A DNA stretch of 64,000 bases from Alitta virens (lineage: Eukaryota; Annelida; Polychaeta; Phyllodocida; Nereididae). The DNA lies in assembly GCA_932294295.1 (NCBI GenBank), contig OW028581.1, positions 11,667,026 to 11,731,025 of the forward strand, given 5' to 3'. The notes beneath the pieces were generated by a model. It was not told where the DNA came from, made no database searches, and saw only the letters and a list, made by a program, of their open reading frames with translations. Shown one piece after another: positions 1 to 13,011 of this stretch (position 1 is its first letter; every line of letters starts with the position of its first letter). Position numbers and translations under genes: made by a program.

Positions 1-217
1 GCAAGCTGGCAGTCTCCCAGCTTCAGTGGGGATACTTGCTAGTGACCTCCAGCTAGCTGGCAGTCTTCCAGCTTCATTGGCGATGGTTGCTGTTTTTCAA
101 CTTATTGAGGGTCACGCCAGTGACCTCCAGCTAGCTGGCAGTCTCCCAGCTTCAGTGGCGATGCTTGCTAGTGTCCTCCAGCTAGCTGGCAGTCTTCCAG
201 CTTCAGTGGCGATGCTT

Positions 218-245
218 GCTGTTTTTATAACTTATTGAAGTTCAA
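218..245 (+). repeat. Representative frame-shifting 28-bp spacer of array A
   Basis: This spacer has TTTTTATAAC where the 27-bp form has TTTTTCAAC, so it is 28 bp long. The frame reads AVFITY and then hits TGA; the next unit is open in a different frame. The same form recurs at about 2,932, 3,295, 7,994, 12,485, 14,856, 19,347 and 21,718. Related forms with a longer T run occur near 655 and 1,276, and a TAA-creating change occurs near 22,264. Such spacers break every candidate reading frame. Confidence 0.88.
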
Positions 246-1653
246 GCTAGTGACCTCCTGCTAGCTGGCAGTCTTCCAGCTTCATTGGCGATGGTTGCTG
301 TTTTTCAACTTATTGAGGGTCACGCCAGTGACCTCCAGCTAGCTGGCAGTCTCCCAGCTGCAGTGGCGATGCTTGCTAGTGAATTCCAGCTACCTGGCAG
401 TCTCCCAGCTGCAGTGGCGATGCCTGCTATTTTTCAACTTATTGAGGTTCCAGCTAGTGACCTCCAGGTAGCTGGCAGTCTCCCAGCTTCAGTGGCGATG
501 GTTGCTAGTGACCTCCACCTATCTGGCACTCCTCCAGCTTCGGTGGCGATGCTTGCTAGTGACCTCCAGCTAGCTGGCAGTCTTCCAGCTTCTGTGGCGA
601 TGCTTGCTGGTGACCTCCAGCTAGCTGGTAGTCTCCCAGCTTTAGTGGCGATGCTTGCTGTTTTTTCAACTTATTGAGGTTCAAGCTAGTGACCTCCAGC
701 TAGCTGGCAGTCTCCCAGCTTCCATGGCGATGCTTGCTAGTGACCTCCACCTATCTGGCACTCCTCCAGCTTCGGTGGCGATGCTTGCTAGTGATCTCCA
801 GCTAGCTGGCAGTCTCCCAGCTTCAGTGGCGATGCTTGCTAGTGACCTCCAGCTAGCTGGCAGTCTCCCAGCTTCAGTGGCGATGCTTGCTAGTGACCTC
901 CAGGAAGGTGACAATCTCCCAGCTGCTGTGGCGATGCTTGCTAGTGACCTCCAGCTAGCTGGCAGTCTCCCAGCTTCAGTGGCGATGGTTGCTAGTGACC
1001 TCCACCTATCTGGCATTCCTCCAGCTTCGGTGGCGATGCTTGCTAGTGACCTCCAGCTAGCTGGCAGTCTTCCAGCTTCTGTGGCGATGCTTGCTAGTGA
1101 CCTCCAGCTAGCTGGCAGTCTCACAGCTTTAGTGGCGATGCTTGCTGTTTTTCAACTTATTGAGGTTCAAGCTAGTGACCTCCAGCTAGGTGGCAGTCTC
1201 CCAGCTTCAGTGGGGTTGCTTGCTAGTGACCTCCAGCTAGCTGGCAATCTTCCAGCTGCAGTGGCGATGCTTGCTATTTTTTTAACTTATTGAGGTTCAC
1301 GCTAGTGACCTCCAGCTAGATGGTAGTCTCCCAGCTTCAGTGGCGAAGCTTGCTAGTGACTTCCAGCTAGCTGGCAGTCTCCCAGCTGCAGTGGCGATGC
1401 CTGCTATTTTTCAACTAATTGAGGTTCTAGCTAGTGACCTCCAGGTAGCTGGCTGTCTCCCAGCTTCAGTGGTGATGGTTGCTAGTGACCTCCACCTAGC
1501 TGGCAGTCTTCCAGCTTTGGTTGCGATGCTTGCTAGTGACCTCCAGCTAGCTGGCAGTCTTCCAGCTTCTGTGGCGATGCTTGCTAGTGACCTCCAGCTA
1601 GCAGGCAGTCTTCCAGCTCATGTGGCAATGCTTGCTAGTGTCTTCCAGCTTCA

Positions 1654-2655
1654 GTGGGGATGCTTGCTATTGACCTCCAGCTAGCTGGGAGTCTCCCAGC
1701 TTCAGTGGCGATGCTTGCTAGTGACCCCCAGCTAGCTGGCAGTTTTCCAGCTTCAGTGGCGATGCTTGCTAGTGATCTCAATCTAGCTGGCAGTCTGCCA
1801 GCTTTAGTGGGGATGCTTGCTAATGATCTCCACCTAGCTGGCAGTCTTCCAGCTTTGGTGGCGTTGCTTGCTAGTGACCTCAAGCTAGCTGGCAGTCTTC
1901 CAGCTTCAGTGGCCATGCTTGCTAGTGACCTCCAGCTAGCTGGCAGTCTCCCAGATTCAGTGGCGATGCTTGCTAGTGACCTCCAGCTTGCTGGCAGTCT
2001 CCCAGCTTCAGTGGCGATGCTTGCTAGTGACTTCCAGGAAGCTTACAATCTCCCAGCTGCTGTGGCGATGCTTGCTGTTTTTCAACTTATTGAGCTTCCA
2101 GCTAGTGACCTCCAGCTAGCTGGCAGTCTCCCAGCTTCAGTGGCGATGCTTGCTGGTGACCTACAGCTTCCTGGCAGTCTCCCAGCTTCAGTGGCGATGC
2201 TTGCTCAAGACCTCCAGCTAGCTGGCCGTCTCCCAGCTTCAGTGGCGATCCTTGCTAGTGACTTCCAGCTAGCTGGCAGTCTCCCAGCTGCAGTGGCGAT
2301 GCCTGCTATTTTTCAACTTATTGAGGTTCCAGCTAGTGACCTCCAGGTAGCTGGCAGTCTCTCAGCTTCAGTGGCGATGGTTGCTAGTGACCTCCACCTA
2401 GCTGGCAGTCTTCCAGCTTCGGTGGCGATGCTTGCTAGTGACCTCCAGCTAGCTGGCAGTCTTCCCGCTTCTGTGGCGATGCTTGCTAGTGACCTCCAGC
2501 TAGCTGGCAGTCTTCCAGCTTTAGTGGCGATGCTTGCTGTTTTTCAACTTATTGAGGTTCAAGCTAGTGACCTCCAGCTAGCTGGCAGTCTCCCAGCTTC
2601 AGTGGCGATGCTTGCTAGTGATCTCAAGCTAGCTGGAAGTGGCCATGCTTGCTAG
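1654..2655 (+). other. Longest array-A-only open frame with few interruptions, not called a gene
   Basis: This 333-residue open frame is made only of ASDLQLAGSLPASVAML units and AVFQLIEV spacers, and closes at the 14-bp deletion near 2,636. Copies at 9,430-10,431 and 16,292-17,293 are the same length, because they are copies of the same supra-repeat. No unique start region, splice signal set, signal peptide or non-repeat domain is visible. The units would form an alanine-, leucine- and serine-rich repeat peptide of unknown fold. I judge it to be a by-product of a 51-bp (17-codon) unit. A decayed repeat-protein exon as ancestor cannot be excluded. Confidence 0.5.
2536..2562 (+). repeat. Representative in-frame 27-bp spacer of array A
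   Basis: This insert lies between the GATGCTT end of one unit and the GCTAGTGACC start of the next, and turns a 51-bp unit into a 78-bp unit. It starts GCTGTTTTTCAAC, continues TTATTGAGGTT, and ends CAA, CCA or CAC. It reads AVFQLIEV plus Q, P or H in the same frame as the flanking units. Similar spacers recur every few units throughout array A, and their ending triplet helps tell higher-order copies apart. Confidence 0.9.
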
Positions 2656-3411
2656 TTACCTCCAGCTAGCTGGCAGTCTCCCAGATTCGGTGGCGATGCT
2701 TGCTAGTGACCTCCAGCTAGCTGGCAGTCTCCCAGCTTCAGTGGCGATGCTTGCTAGTGACCTCCAGGAAGCTGACAATCTCCCAGCTGCTGTGGCGATG
2801 CTTGCTGTTTTTCAACTTATTGAGCTTCCAGCTAGTGACCTGCTAGCTGGCAGTCTTCCAGCTTCTGTGGCGAGCTTGCTAGTGACCTCCAGCTAGCTGG
2901 CAATCTCCCAGCTGCAGTGGCGATGCTTGCTGTTTTTATAACTGATTGAGGTTCAAGCTAGTGGAGTCTCCCAGCTTCAGTGGCGATGCTTGCTAGTGAC
3001 CTCCAGCTAGCTGGCAGTCTTCCAGCTTCAGTGGCGATGCTTGCTAGTGATCTCCAGCTAGCTGGCAGTCTTCCAGTTTCAGTGGCGATGCTTGCTAGTG
3101 ACCTCCAGCTAGCTGGCAGTCATCCAGCTTCGGTGGCGATGCTTGCTAGTGACCTCCAGCTAGCTGGCAGTCTTCCAGCTTCAGTGGCGATGATTGCTAG
3201 TGACCTCCAGCTAGCTGGTAGTCTGCCAGTTTCTGTGGCGATGCTTGTGACCTCCAGCTAACTGGCAGTCTCCCAGCTGCAGTGGCGATGCTTGCTGTTT
3301 TTATAACTGATTGAGGTTAAAGCTAGTGACCTCCAGCTAGCTGGCAGTCTCCCAGCTTCAGTGGCGATGCTTGCTAGTGACTTCCAACTAGCTGGCAGTG
3401 TCCCAGCTTCA

Positions 3412-4938
3412 GTGGGGATGCTTGCTATTGACCTCCAGCTAGCTGGGAGTCTCCCAGCTTCAGTGGCGATGCTTGCTAGTGACCCCCAGCTAGCTGGCAG
3501 TTTTCCAGCTTCAGTGGCGATGCTTGCTAGTGATCTCAATCTAGCTGGCAGTCTGCCAGCTTTAGTGGGGATGCTTGCTAATGATCTCCACCTAGCTGGC
3601 AGTCTTCCAGCTTTGGTGGCGTTGCTTGCTAGTGACCTCAAGCTAGCTGGCAGTCTTCCAGCTTCAGTGGCCATGCTTGCTAGTGACCTCCAGCTAGCTG
3701 GCAGTCTCCCAGATTCAGTGGCGATGCTTGCTAGTGACCTCCAGCTTGCTGGCAGTCTCCCAGCTTCAGTGGCGATGCTTGCTAGTGACTTCCAGGAAGC
3801 TTACAATCTCCCAGCTGCTGTGGCGATGCTTGCTGTTTTTCAACTTATTGAGCTTCCAGCTAGTGACCTCCAGCTAGCTGGCAGTCTCCCAGCTTCAGTG
3901 GCGATGCTTGCTGGTGACCTACAGCTTCCTGGCAGTCTCCCAGCTTCAGTGGCGATGCTTGCTCAAGACCTCCAGCTAGCTGGCCGTCTCCCAGCTTCAG
4001 TGGCGATCCTTGCTAGTGACTTCCAGCTAGCTGGCAGTCTCCCAGCTGCAGTGGCGATGCCTGCTATTTTTCAACTTATTGAGGTTCCAGCTAGTGACCT
4101 CCAGGTAGCTGGCAGTCTCTCAGCTTCAGTGGCGATGGTTGCTAGTGACCTCAAGCTAGCTGGAAGTGGCCATGCTTGCTAGTTACCTCCAGCTAGCTGG
4201 CAGTCTCCCAGATTCGGTGGCGATGCTTGCTAGTGACCTCCAGCTAGCTGGCAGTCTCCCAGCTTCAGTGGCGATGCTTGCTAGTGACCTCCAGGAAGCT
4301 GACAATCTCCCAGCTGCTGTGGTGATGCTTGCTGTTTTTCAACTTATTGAGCTTCCAGCTAGTGACCTGCTAGCTGGCAGTCTTCCAGCTTCTGTGGCGA
4401 GCTTGCTAGTGACCTCCAGCTAGCTGGCAATCTCCCAGCTGCAGTGGCGATGCTTGCTGTTTTTATAACTGATTGAGGTTCAAGCTAGTGGAGTCTCCCA
4501 GCTTCAGTGGCGATGCTTGCTAGTGACCTCCAGCTAGCTGGCAGTCTTCCAGCTTCAGTGGCGATGCTTGCTAGTGATCTCCAGCTAGCTGGCAGTCTTC
4601 CAGTTTCAGTGGCGATGCTTGCTAGTGACCTCCAGCTAGCTGGCAGTCATCCAGCTTCGGTGGCGATGCTTGCTAGTGACCTCCAGCTAGCTGGCAGTCT
4701 TCCAGCTTCAGTGGCGATGATTGCTAGTGACCTCCAGCTAGCTGGTAGTCTGCCAGTTTCTGTGGCGATGCTTGTGACCTCCAGCTAACTGGCAGTCTCC
4801 CAGCTGCAGTGGCGATGCTTGCTGTTTTTATAACTGATTGAGGTTAAAGCTAGTGACCTCCAGCTAGCTGGCAGTCTCCCAGCTTCAGTGGCGATGCTTG
4901 CTAGTGACTTCCAACTAGCTGGCAGTGTCCCAGCTTCA
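3412..4938 (+). repeat. Array A module M2 (1,527 bp), internally deleted copy
   Basis: This second tandem copy matches M1 at an offset of 1,758 bp up to about 4,140, then lacks 231 bp (three 51-bp units plus one 78-bp unit) and rejoins at the GAAGTGGCCATGC mark. The loss is an exact number of units, as expected from unequal exchange or replication slippage between units in register. The rest, including all deletion marks, matches M1 and M3 almost perfectly. Confidence 0.83.
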
Positions 4939-6696
4939 GTGGGGATGCTTGCTATTGACCTCCAGCTAGCTGGGAGTCTCCCAGCTTCAGTGGCGATGCT
5001 TGCTAGTGACCCCCAGCTAGCTGACAGTTTTCCAGCTTCAGTGGCGATGCTTGCTAGTGATCTCAATCTAGCTGGCAGTCTGCCAGCTTTAGTGGGGATG
5101 CTTGCTAATGATCTCCACCTAGCTGGCAGTCTTCCAGCTTTGGTGGCGTTGCTTGCTAGTGACCTCAAGCTAGCTGGCAGTCTTCCAGCTTCAGTGGCCA
5201 TGCTTGCTAGTGACCTCCAGCTAGCTGGCAGTCTCCCAGATTCAGTGGCGATGCTTGCTAGTGACCTCCAGCTTGCTGGCAGTCTCCCAGCTTCAGTGGC
5301 GATGCTTGCTAGTGACTTCCAGGAAGCTTACAATCTCCCAGCTGCTGTGGCGATGCTTGCTGTTTTTCAACTTATTGAGCTTCCAGCTAGTGACCTCCAG
5401 CTAGCTGGCAGTCTCCCAGCTTCAGTGGCGATGCTTGCTGGTGACCTACAGCTTCCTGGCAGTCTCCCAGCTTCAGTGGCGATGCTTGCTCAAGACCTCC
5501 AGCTAGCTGGCCGTCTCCCAGCTTCAGTGGCGATCCTTGCTAGTGACTTCCAGCTAGCTGGCAGTCTCCCAGCTGCAGTGGCGATGCCTGCTATTTTTCA
5601 ACTTATTGAGGTTCCAGCTAGTGACCTCCAGGTAGCTGGCAGTCTCTCAGCTTCAGTGGCGATGGTTGCTAGTGACCTCCACCTAGCTGGCAGTCTTCCA
5701 GCTTCGGTGGCGATGCTTGCTAGTGACCTCCAGCTAGCTGGCAGTCTTCCCGCTTCTGTGGCGATGCTTGCTAGTGACCTCCAGCTAGCTGGCAGTCTTC
5801 CAGCTTTAGTGGCGATGCTTGCTGTTTTTCAACTTATTGAGGTTCAAGCTAGTGACCTCCAGCTAGCTGGCAGTCTCCCAGCTTCAGTGGCGATGCTTGC
5901 TAGTGATCTCAAGCTAGCTGGAAGTGGCCATGCTTGCTAGTTACCTCCAGCTAGCTGGCAGTCTCCCAGATTCGGTGGCGATGCTTGCTAGTGACCTCCA
6001 GCTAGCTGGCAGTCTCCCAGCTTCAGTGGCGATGCTTGCTAGTGACCTCCAGGAAGCTGACAATCTCCCAGCTGCTGTGGCGATGCTTGCTGTTTTTCAA
6101 CTTATTGAGCTTCCAGCTAGTGACCTGCTAGCTGGCAGTCTTCCAGCTTCTGTGGCGAGCTTGCTAGTGACCTCCAGCTAGCTGGCAATCTCCCAGCTGC
6201 AGTGGCGATGCTTGCTGTTTTTATAACTGATTGAGGTTCAAGCTAGTGGAGTCTCCCAGCTTCAGTGGCGATGCTTGCTAGTGACCTCCAGCTAGCTGGC
6301 AGTCTTCCAGCTTCAGTGGCGATGCTTGCTAATGATCTCCAGCTAGCTGGCAGTCTTCCAGTTTCAGTGGCGATGCTTGCTAGTGACCTCCAGCTAGCTG
6401 GCAGTCATCCAGCTTCGGTGGCGATGCTTGCTAGTGACCTCCAGCTAGCTGGCAGTCTTCCAGCTTCAGTGGCGATGATTGCTAGTGACCTCCAGCTAGC
6501 TGGTAGTCTGCCAGTTTCTGTGGCGATGCTTGTGACCTCCAGCTAACTGGCAGTCTCCCAGCTGCAGTGGCGATGCTTGCTGTTTTTATAACTGATTGAG
6601 GTTAAAGCTAGTGACCTCCAGCTAGCTGGCAGTCTCCCAGCTTCAGTGGCGATGCTTGCTAGTGACTTCCAACTAGCTGGCAGTGTCCCAGCTTCA
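4939..6696 (+). repeat. Array A module M3 (1,758 bp), third tandem copy
   Basis: This is a full-length copy of M1 at an offset of 3,285 bp. Private changes include CTGACAGTTTT near 5,021, where M1 and M2 have CTGGCAGTTTT, and GCTAATGATCTCC near 6,328, where the others have GCTAGTGATC. After about 6,696 the sequence passes into the next part of the supra-repeat (units with ANDLQ and TCDLK variants). Confidence 0.82.
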
Positions 6697-9600
6697 GTGG
6701 CGATGCTTGCTATTTTTCAACTTATTGAGGTTCCAGCTAATGACCTCCAGCTAGCTGGCAGTCTCCCAGCTTCAGTGGCAATGCTTGCTAATGATCGCCA
6801 CCTAGCTGGCAGTCTTCCAGCTTTGGTGGCGATGCTTACTAGTGACCTCCAGCTAGCTGGCAGTCTCCCAGCTTCAGTGGCGATGCTTGCTAGTGACCTC
6901 CAGCTAGCTGGCAGTCTTCCAGCTTCAGTGGTGATGCTTGCTAGTGACCTCCAGGAAGCTTACAATCTCCCAGCTGCTGTGGCGATGCTTGCTGTTTTTC
7001 AACTTATTGAGCTTCCAGCTAGTGACCTCCAGCTAGCTGGCAGTCTCCCAGCTTCAGTGGCGATGCTTACTTGTGACCTTAAGCTGGCTGGCAGTCTTCC
7101 AGCTTCAGTGGCGATGCTTGCTAGTGACCTCCAGGTAGCTGGCAGTCTCCCAGCTTCAGTGGCGATGCTTGCTAGTGATCTCAAGCTAGCTGGCAGTCTC
7201 CCAGCTTCAGTGGGGATGCTTGCTAGTGACCTCCAGCTAGCTGGCAGTCTTCCAGCTTCAGTGGCGATGGTTGCTGTTTTTCAACTTATTGAGGTTCACG
7301 CTAGTGACCTCCAGCTAGCTGGCTGTCTCCCAGCTTCAGTGGCGAAGCTTGCTAGTGACCTCCAGCTAGCTGGCAGTCTTCCAGCTTCAGTGGCGATGCT
7401 TGCTGTTTTTATGACTTATTGAAGTTGAAGCTAGTGACCTCCAGCTAGCTGGCAGTCTCCCAGCTTCAGTGGCGAAGCTTGCTAATGATCTCCACATAGC
7501 TGGTAGTCTTCTAGCTTTGGTGGCGATGATTACTAGTGACGTCAAGCTAGCTGGCAGTCTTGCAGCTTCGGTGGCGATGCTTGCTAGTGACCTCCAGCTA
7601 GCTGGCAATCTCGCAGCTGCAGTGGCGCTGCTTGCTGTTTTTCAGCTTATTGAGGTTCCAGCTAGTGATCTCCAGCTAGCTGGCAGTCTCCCAGCTTCAG
7701 TGGCGATGCTTGCTAGTGACCTCCAGCTAGCTGGCAGTCTCCCAGCTTTAGTGGCGATGCTTGCTAGTGATCTCAAGCAAGCTGGCAGTCTCCCAGCTTC
7801 AGTGGGGATACTTGCTAGTGACCTCCAGCTAGCTGGCAGTCTTCCAGCTTCATTGGCGATGGTTGCTGTTTTTCAACTTATTGAGGGTCACGCCAGTGAC
7901 CTCCAGCTAGCTGGCAGTCTCCCAGCTTCAGTGGCGATGCTTGCTAGTGTCCTCCAGCTAGCTGGCAGTCTTCCAGCTTCAGTGGCGATGCTTGCTGTTT
8001 TTATAACTTATTGAAGTTCAAGCTAGTGACCTCCTGCTAGCTGGCAGTCTTCCAGCTTCATTGGCGATGGTTGCTGTTTTTCAACTTATTGAGGGTCACG
8101 CCAGTGACCTCCAGCTAGCTGGCAGTCTCCCAGCTGCAGTGGCGATGCTTGCTAGTGAATTCCAGCTACCTGGCAGTCTCCCAGCTGCAGTGGCGATGCC
8201 TGCTATTTTTCAACTTATTGAGGTTCCAGCTAGTGACCTCCAGGTAGCTGGCAGTCTCCCAGCTTCAGTGGCGATGGTTGCTAGTGACCTCCACCTATCT
8301 GGCACTCCTCCAGCTTCGGTGGCGATGCTTGCTAGTGACCTCCAGCTAGCTGGCAGTCTTCCAGCTTCTGTGGCGATGCTTGCTGGTGACCTCCAGCTAG
8401 CTGGTAGTCTCCCAGCTTTAGTGGCGATGCTTGCTGTTTTTTCAACTTATTGAGGTTCAAGCTAGTGACCTCCAGCTAGCTGGCAGTCTCCCAGCTTCCA
8501 TGGCGATGCTTGCTAGTGACCTCCACCTATCTGGCACTCCTCCAGCTTCGGTGGCGATGCTTGCTAGTGATCTCCAGCTAGCTGGCAGTCTCCCAGCTTC
8601 AGTGGCGATGCTTGCTAGTGACCTCCAGCTAGCTGGCAGTCTCCCAGCTTCAGTGGCGATGCTTGCTAGTGACCTCCAGGAAGGTGACAATCTCCCAGCT
8701 GCTGTGGCGATGCTTGCTAGTGACCTCCAGCTAGCTGGCAGTCTCCCAGCTTCAGTGGCGATGGTTGCTAGTGACCTCCACCTATCTGGCATTCCTCCAG
8801 CTTCGGTGGCGATGCTTGCTAGTGACCTCCAGCTAGCTGGCAGTCTTCCAGCTTCTGTGGCGATGCTTGCTAGTGACCTCCAGCTAGCTGGCAGTCTCAC
8901 AGCTTTAGTGGCGATGCTTGCTGTTTTTCAACTTATTGAGGTTCAAGCTAGTGACCTCCAGCTAGGTGGCAGTCTCCCAGCTTCAGTGGGGATGCTTGCT
9001 AGTGACCTCCAGCTAGCTGGCAATCTTCCAGCTGCAGTGGCGATGCTTGCTATTTTTTTAACTTATTGAGGTTCACGCTAGTGACCTCCAGCTAGATGGT
9101 AGTCTCCCAGCTTCAGTGGCGAAGCTTGCTAGTGACTTCCAGCTAGCTGGCAGTCTCCCAGCTGCAGTGGCGATGCCTGCTATTTTTCAACTAATTGAGG
9201 TTCTAGCTAGTGACCTCCAGGTAGCTGGCTGTCTCCCAGCTTCAGTGGTGATGGTTGCTAGTGACCTCCACCTAGCTGGCAGTCTTCCAGCTTTGGTTGC
9301 GATGCTTGCTAGTGACCTCCAGCTAGCTGGCAGTCTTCCAGCTTCTGTGGCGATGCTTGCTAGTGACCTCCAGCTAGCAGGCAGTCTTCCAGCTCATGTG
9401 GCAATGCTTGCTAGTGTCTTCCAGCTTCAGTGGGGATGCTTGCTATTGACCTCCAGCTAGCTGGGAGTCTCCCAGCTTCAGTGGCGATGCTTGCTAGTGA
9501 CCCCCAGCTAGCTGGCAGTTTTCCAGCTTCAGTGGCGATGCTTGCTAGTGATCTCAATCTAGCTGGCAGTCTGCCAGCTTTAGTGGGGATGCTTGCTAAT

Positions 9601-10640
9601 GATCTCCACCTAGCTGGCAGTCTTCCAGCTTTGGTGGCGTTGCTTGCTAGTGACCTCAAGCTAGCTGGCAGTCTTCCAGCTTCAGTGGCCATGCTTGCTA
9701 GTGACCTCCAGCTAGCTGGCAGTCTCCCAGATTCAGTGGCGATGCTTGCTAGTGACCTCCAGCTTGCTGGCAGTCTCCCAGCTTCAGTGGCGATGCTTGC
9801 TAGTGACTTCCAGGAAGCTTACAATCTCCCAGCTGCTGTGGCGATGCTTGCTGTTTTTCAACTTATTGAGCTTCCAGCTAGTGACCTCCAGCTAGCTGGC
9901 AGTCTCCCAGCTTCAGTGGCGATGCTTGCTGGTGACCTACAGCTTCCTGGCAGTCTCCCAGCTTCAGTGGCGATGCTTGCTCAAGACCTCCAGCTAGCTG
10001 GCCGTCTCCCAGCTTCAGTGGCGATCCTTGCTAGTGACTTCCAGCTAGCTGGCAGTCTCCCAGCTGCAGTGGCGATGCCTGCTATTTTTCAACTTATTGA
10101 GGTTCCAGCTAGTGACCTCCAGGTAGCTGGCAGTCTCTCAGCTTCAGTGGCGATGGTTGCTAGTGACCTCCACCTAGCTGGCAGTCTTCCAGCTTCGGTG
10201 GCGATGCTTGCTAGTGACCTCCAGCTAGCTGGCAGTCTTCCCGCTTCTGTGGCGATGCTTGCTAGTGACCTCCAGCTAGCTGGCAGTCTTCCAGCTTTAG
10301 TGGCGATGCTTGCTGTTTTTCAACTTATTGAGGTTCAAGCTAGTGACCTCCAGCTAGCTGGCAGTCTTCCAGCTTCAGTGGCGATGCTTGCTAGTGATCT
10401 CAAGCTAGCTGGAAGTGGCCATGCTTGCTAGTTACCTCCAGCTAGCTGGCAGTCTCCCAGATTCGGTGGCGATGCTTGCTAGTGACCTCCAGCTAGCTGG
10501 CAGTCTCCCAGCTTCAGTGGCGATGCTTGCTAGTGACCTCCAGGAAGCTGACAATCTCCCAGCTGCTGTGGCGATGCTTGCTGTTTTTCAACTTATTGAG
10601 CTTCCAGCTAGTGACCTGCTAGCTGGCAGTCTTCCAGCTT

Positions 10641-12505
10641 CTGTGGCGAGCTTGCTAGTGACCTCCAGCTAGCTGGCAATCTCCCAGCTGCAGTGGCGAT
10701 GCTTGCTGTTTTTATAACTGATTGAGGTTCAAGCTAGTGGAGTCTCCCAGCTTCAGTGGCGATGCTTGCTAGTGACCTCCAGCTAGCTGGCAGTCTTCCA
10801 GCTTCAGTGGCGATGCTTGCTAGTGATCTCCAGCTAGCTGGCAGTCTTCCAGTTTCAGTGGCGATGCTTGCTAGTGACCTCCAGCTAGCTGGCAGTCATC
10901 CAGCTTCGGTGGCGATGCTTGCTAGTGACCTCCAGCTAGCTGGCAGTCTTCCAGCTTCAGTGGCGATGATTGCTAGTGACCTCCAGCTAGCTGGTAGTCT
11001 GCCAGTTTCTGTGGCGATGCTTGTGACCTCCAGCTAACTGGCAGTCTCCCAGCTGCAGTGGCGATGCTTGCTGTTTTTATAACTGATTGAGGTTAAAGCT
11101 AGTGACCTCCAGCTAGCTGGCAGTCTCCCAGCTTCAGTGGCGATGCTTGCTAGTGACTTCCAACTAGCTGGCAGTGTCCCAGCTTCAGTGGCGATGCTTG
11201 CTATTTTTCAACTTATTGAGGTTCCAGCTAATGACCTCCAGCTAGCTGGCAGTCTCCCAGCTTCAGTGGCAATGCTTGCTAATGATCTCCACCTAGCTGG
11301 CAGTCTTCCAGCTTTGGTGGCGATGCTTACTAGTGACCTCCAGCTAGCTGGCAGTCTCCCAGCTTCAGTGGCGATGCTTGCTAGTGACCTCCAGCTAGCT
11401 GGCAGTCTCCCAGCTTCAGTGGTGATGCTTGCTAGTGACCTCCAGGAAGCTTACAATCTCCCAGCTGCTGTGGCGATGCTTGCTGTTTTTCAACTTATTG
11501 AGCTTCCAGCTAGTGACCTCCAGCTAGCTGGCAGTCTCCCAGCTTCAGTGGCGATGCTTACTTGTGACCTTAAGCTGGCTGGCAGTCTTCCAGCTTCAGT
11601 GGCGATGCTTGCTAGTGACCTCCAGGTAGCTGGCAGTCTCCCAGCTTCAGTGGCGATGCTTGCTAGTGATCTCAAGCTAGCTGGCAGTCTCCCAGCTTCA
11701 GTGGGGATGCTTGCTAGTGACCTCAAGCTAGCTGGCAGTCTTCCAGCTTCAGTGGCGATGGTTGCTGTTTTTCAACTTATTGAGGTTCACGCTAGTGACC
11801 TCCAGCTAGCTGGCTGTCTCCCAGCTTCAGTGGCGAAGCTTGCTAGTGACCTCCAGCTAGCTGGCAGTCTTCCAGCTTCAGTGGCAATGCTTGCTGTTTT
11901 TATGACTTATTGAAGTTGAAGCTAGTGACCTCCAGCTAGCTGGCAGTCTCCCAGCTTCAGTGGCGAAGCTTGCTAATGATCTCCACATAGCTGGTAGTCT
12001 TCTAGCTTTGGTGGCGATGATTACTAGTGACGTCAAGCTAGCTGGCAGTCTTGCAGCTTCGGTGGCGATGCTTGCTAGTGACCTCCAGCTAGCTGGCAAT
12101 CTCGCAGCTGCAGTGGCGCTGCTTGCTGTTTTTCAGCTTATTGAGGTTCCAGCTAGTGATCTCCAGCTAGCTGGCAGTCTCCCAGCTTCAGTGGCGATGC
12201 TTGCTAGTGACCTCCAGCTAGCTGGCAGTCTCCCAGCTTTAGTGGCGATGCTTGCTAGTGATCTCAAGCAAGCTGGCCGTCTCCCAGCTTCAGTGGGGAT
12301 ACTTGCTAGTGACCTCCAGCTAGCTGGCAGTCTTCCAGCTTCATTGGCGATGGTTGCTGTTTTTCAACTTATTGAGGGTCACGCCAGTGACCTCCAGCTA
12401 GCTGGCAGTCTCCCAGCTTCAGTGGCGATGCTTGCTAGTGTCCTCCAGCTAGCTGGCAGTCTTCCAGCTTCAGTGGCGATGCTTGCTGTTTTTATAACTT
12501 ATTGA
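10641..12505 (+). repeat. 2,371-bp internal duplication of array A, copy 1
   Basis: This stretch matches 13,012-14,876 at an offset of 2,371 bp (anchors 10,756/13,127, 11,137/13,508 and 11,960/14,331) and matches about 6,150-8,014 at an offset of 4,491 bp. The two offsets add to 6,862. So the supra-repeat consists of a 4,491-bp part and a 2,371-bp part that share this block. Small differences include AAGCTTACAATC here versus AAGCTGACAATC in copy 2, and GGCCGTCTCC near 12,276 versus GGCAGTCTCC. Confidence 0.82.
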
Positions 12506-13011
12506 AGTTCAAGCTAGTGACCTCCTGCTAGCTAGCAGTCTCCCAGCTTCAGTGGCGATGCTTGCTAGTGACCTCCAGCTAGCTGGCAGTATTCCAGCTT
12601 CAGTGATGATGCTTGCTAGTGACCTCCAGGTAGCTGGCAGTCTCCCAGCTTCAGTGGCGATGCTTGCTAGTGATCTCAAGCTAGCTGGAAGTCTCACAGC
12701 TTCAGTGGCGATGCTTGCTAGTGACTTCCAGCTAGCTGGCAGTCTCCCAGCTGCAGTGGCGATGTCTGCTATTTTTCAAGTGATTGATGTTCCAGCTAGT
12801 GACCTCCAGCTAGCTGGCAGTCTCCCAGCTTCAGTGGCGATGCTTGCTAGTGATCTCAAGCTAGCTGGAAGTCTCACAGCTTCAGTGGGGATGCTTGCTA
12901 GTGACCTGCAGCTAGCTGGCAATCTTCCAGCTGCAGAGGCGATGCTTGCTGTTTTTCAACTTATTGAGGTTCACGCTAGTGACCTCCAGCTAGATGGCAG
13001 TCTCCCAGCTT

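Larger units (their letters stand above)
1654..3411 (+). repeat. Array A module M1 (1,758 bp), first of three tandem modules
   Basis: The module starts in the unit reading MGMLAIDLQLAG and recurs at 3,412 (offset 1,758) and 4,939 (offset 3,285). It contains a run of deletion-marked units near its end: a 14-bp loss at about 2,636, a 3-bp loss at about 2,841, a 1-bp loss at about 2,874, a 16-bp loss at about 2,956 and a 4-bp loss at about 3,245. These marks make the module easy to recognise elsewhere. The same module appears once in each later supra-repeat copy, from 9,430 and from 16,292. Confidence 0.85.

Noticed and set aside
1654..2655. A leucine-rich-repeat or similar solenoid protein gene
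   Set aside because: The 17-residue period is simply 51/3. It lacks the LxxLxLxxN pattern of LRRs, and spacers and small deletions break the frame repeatedly.
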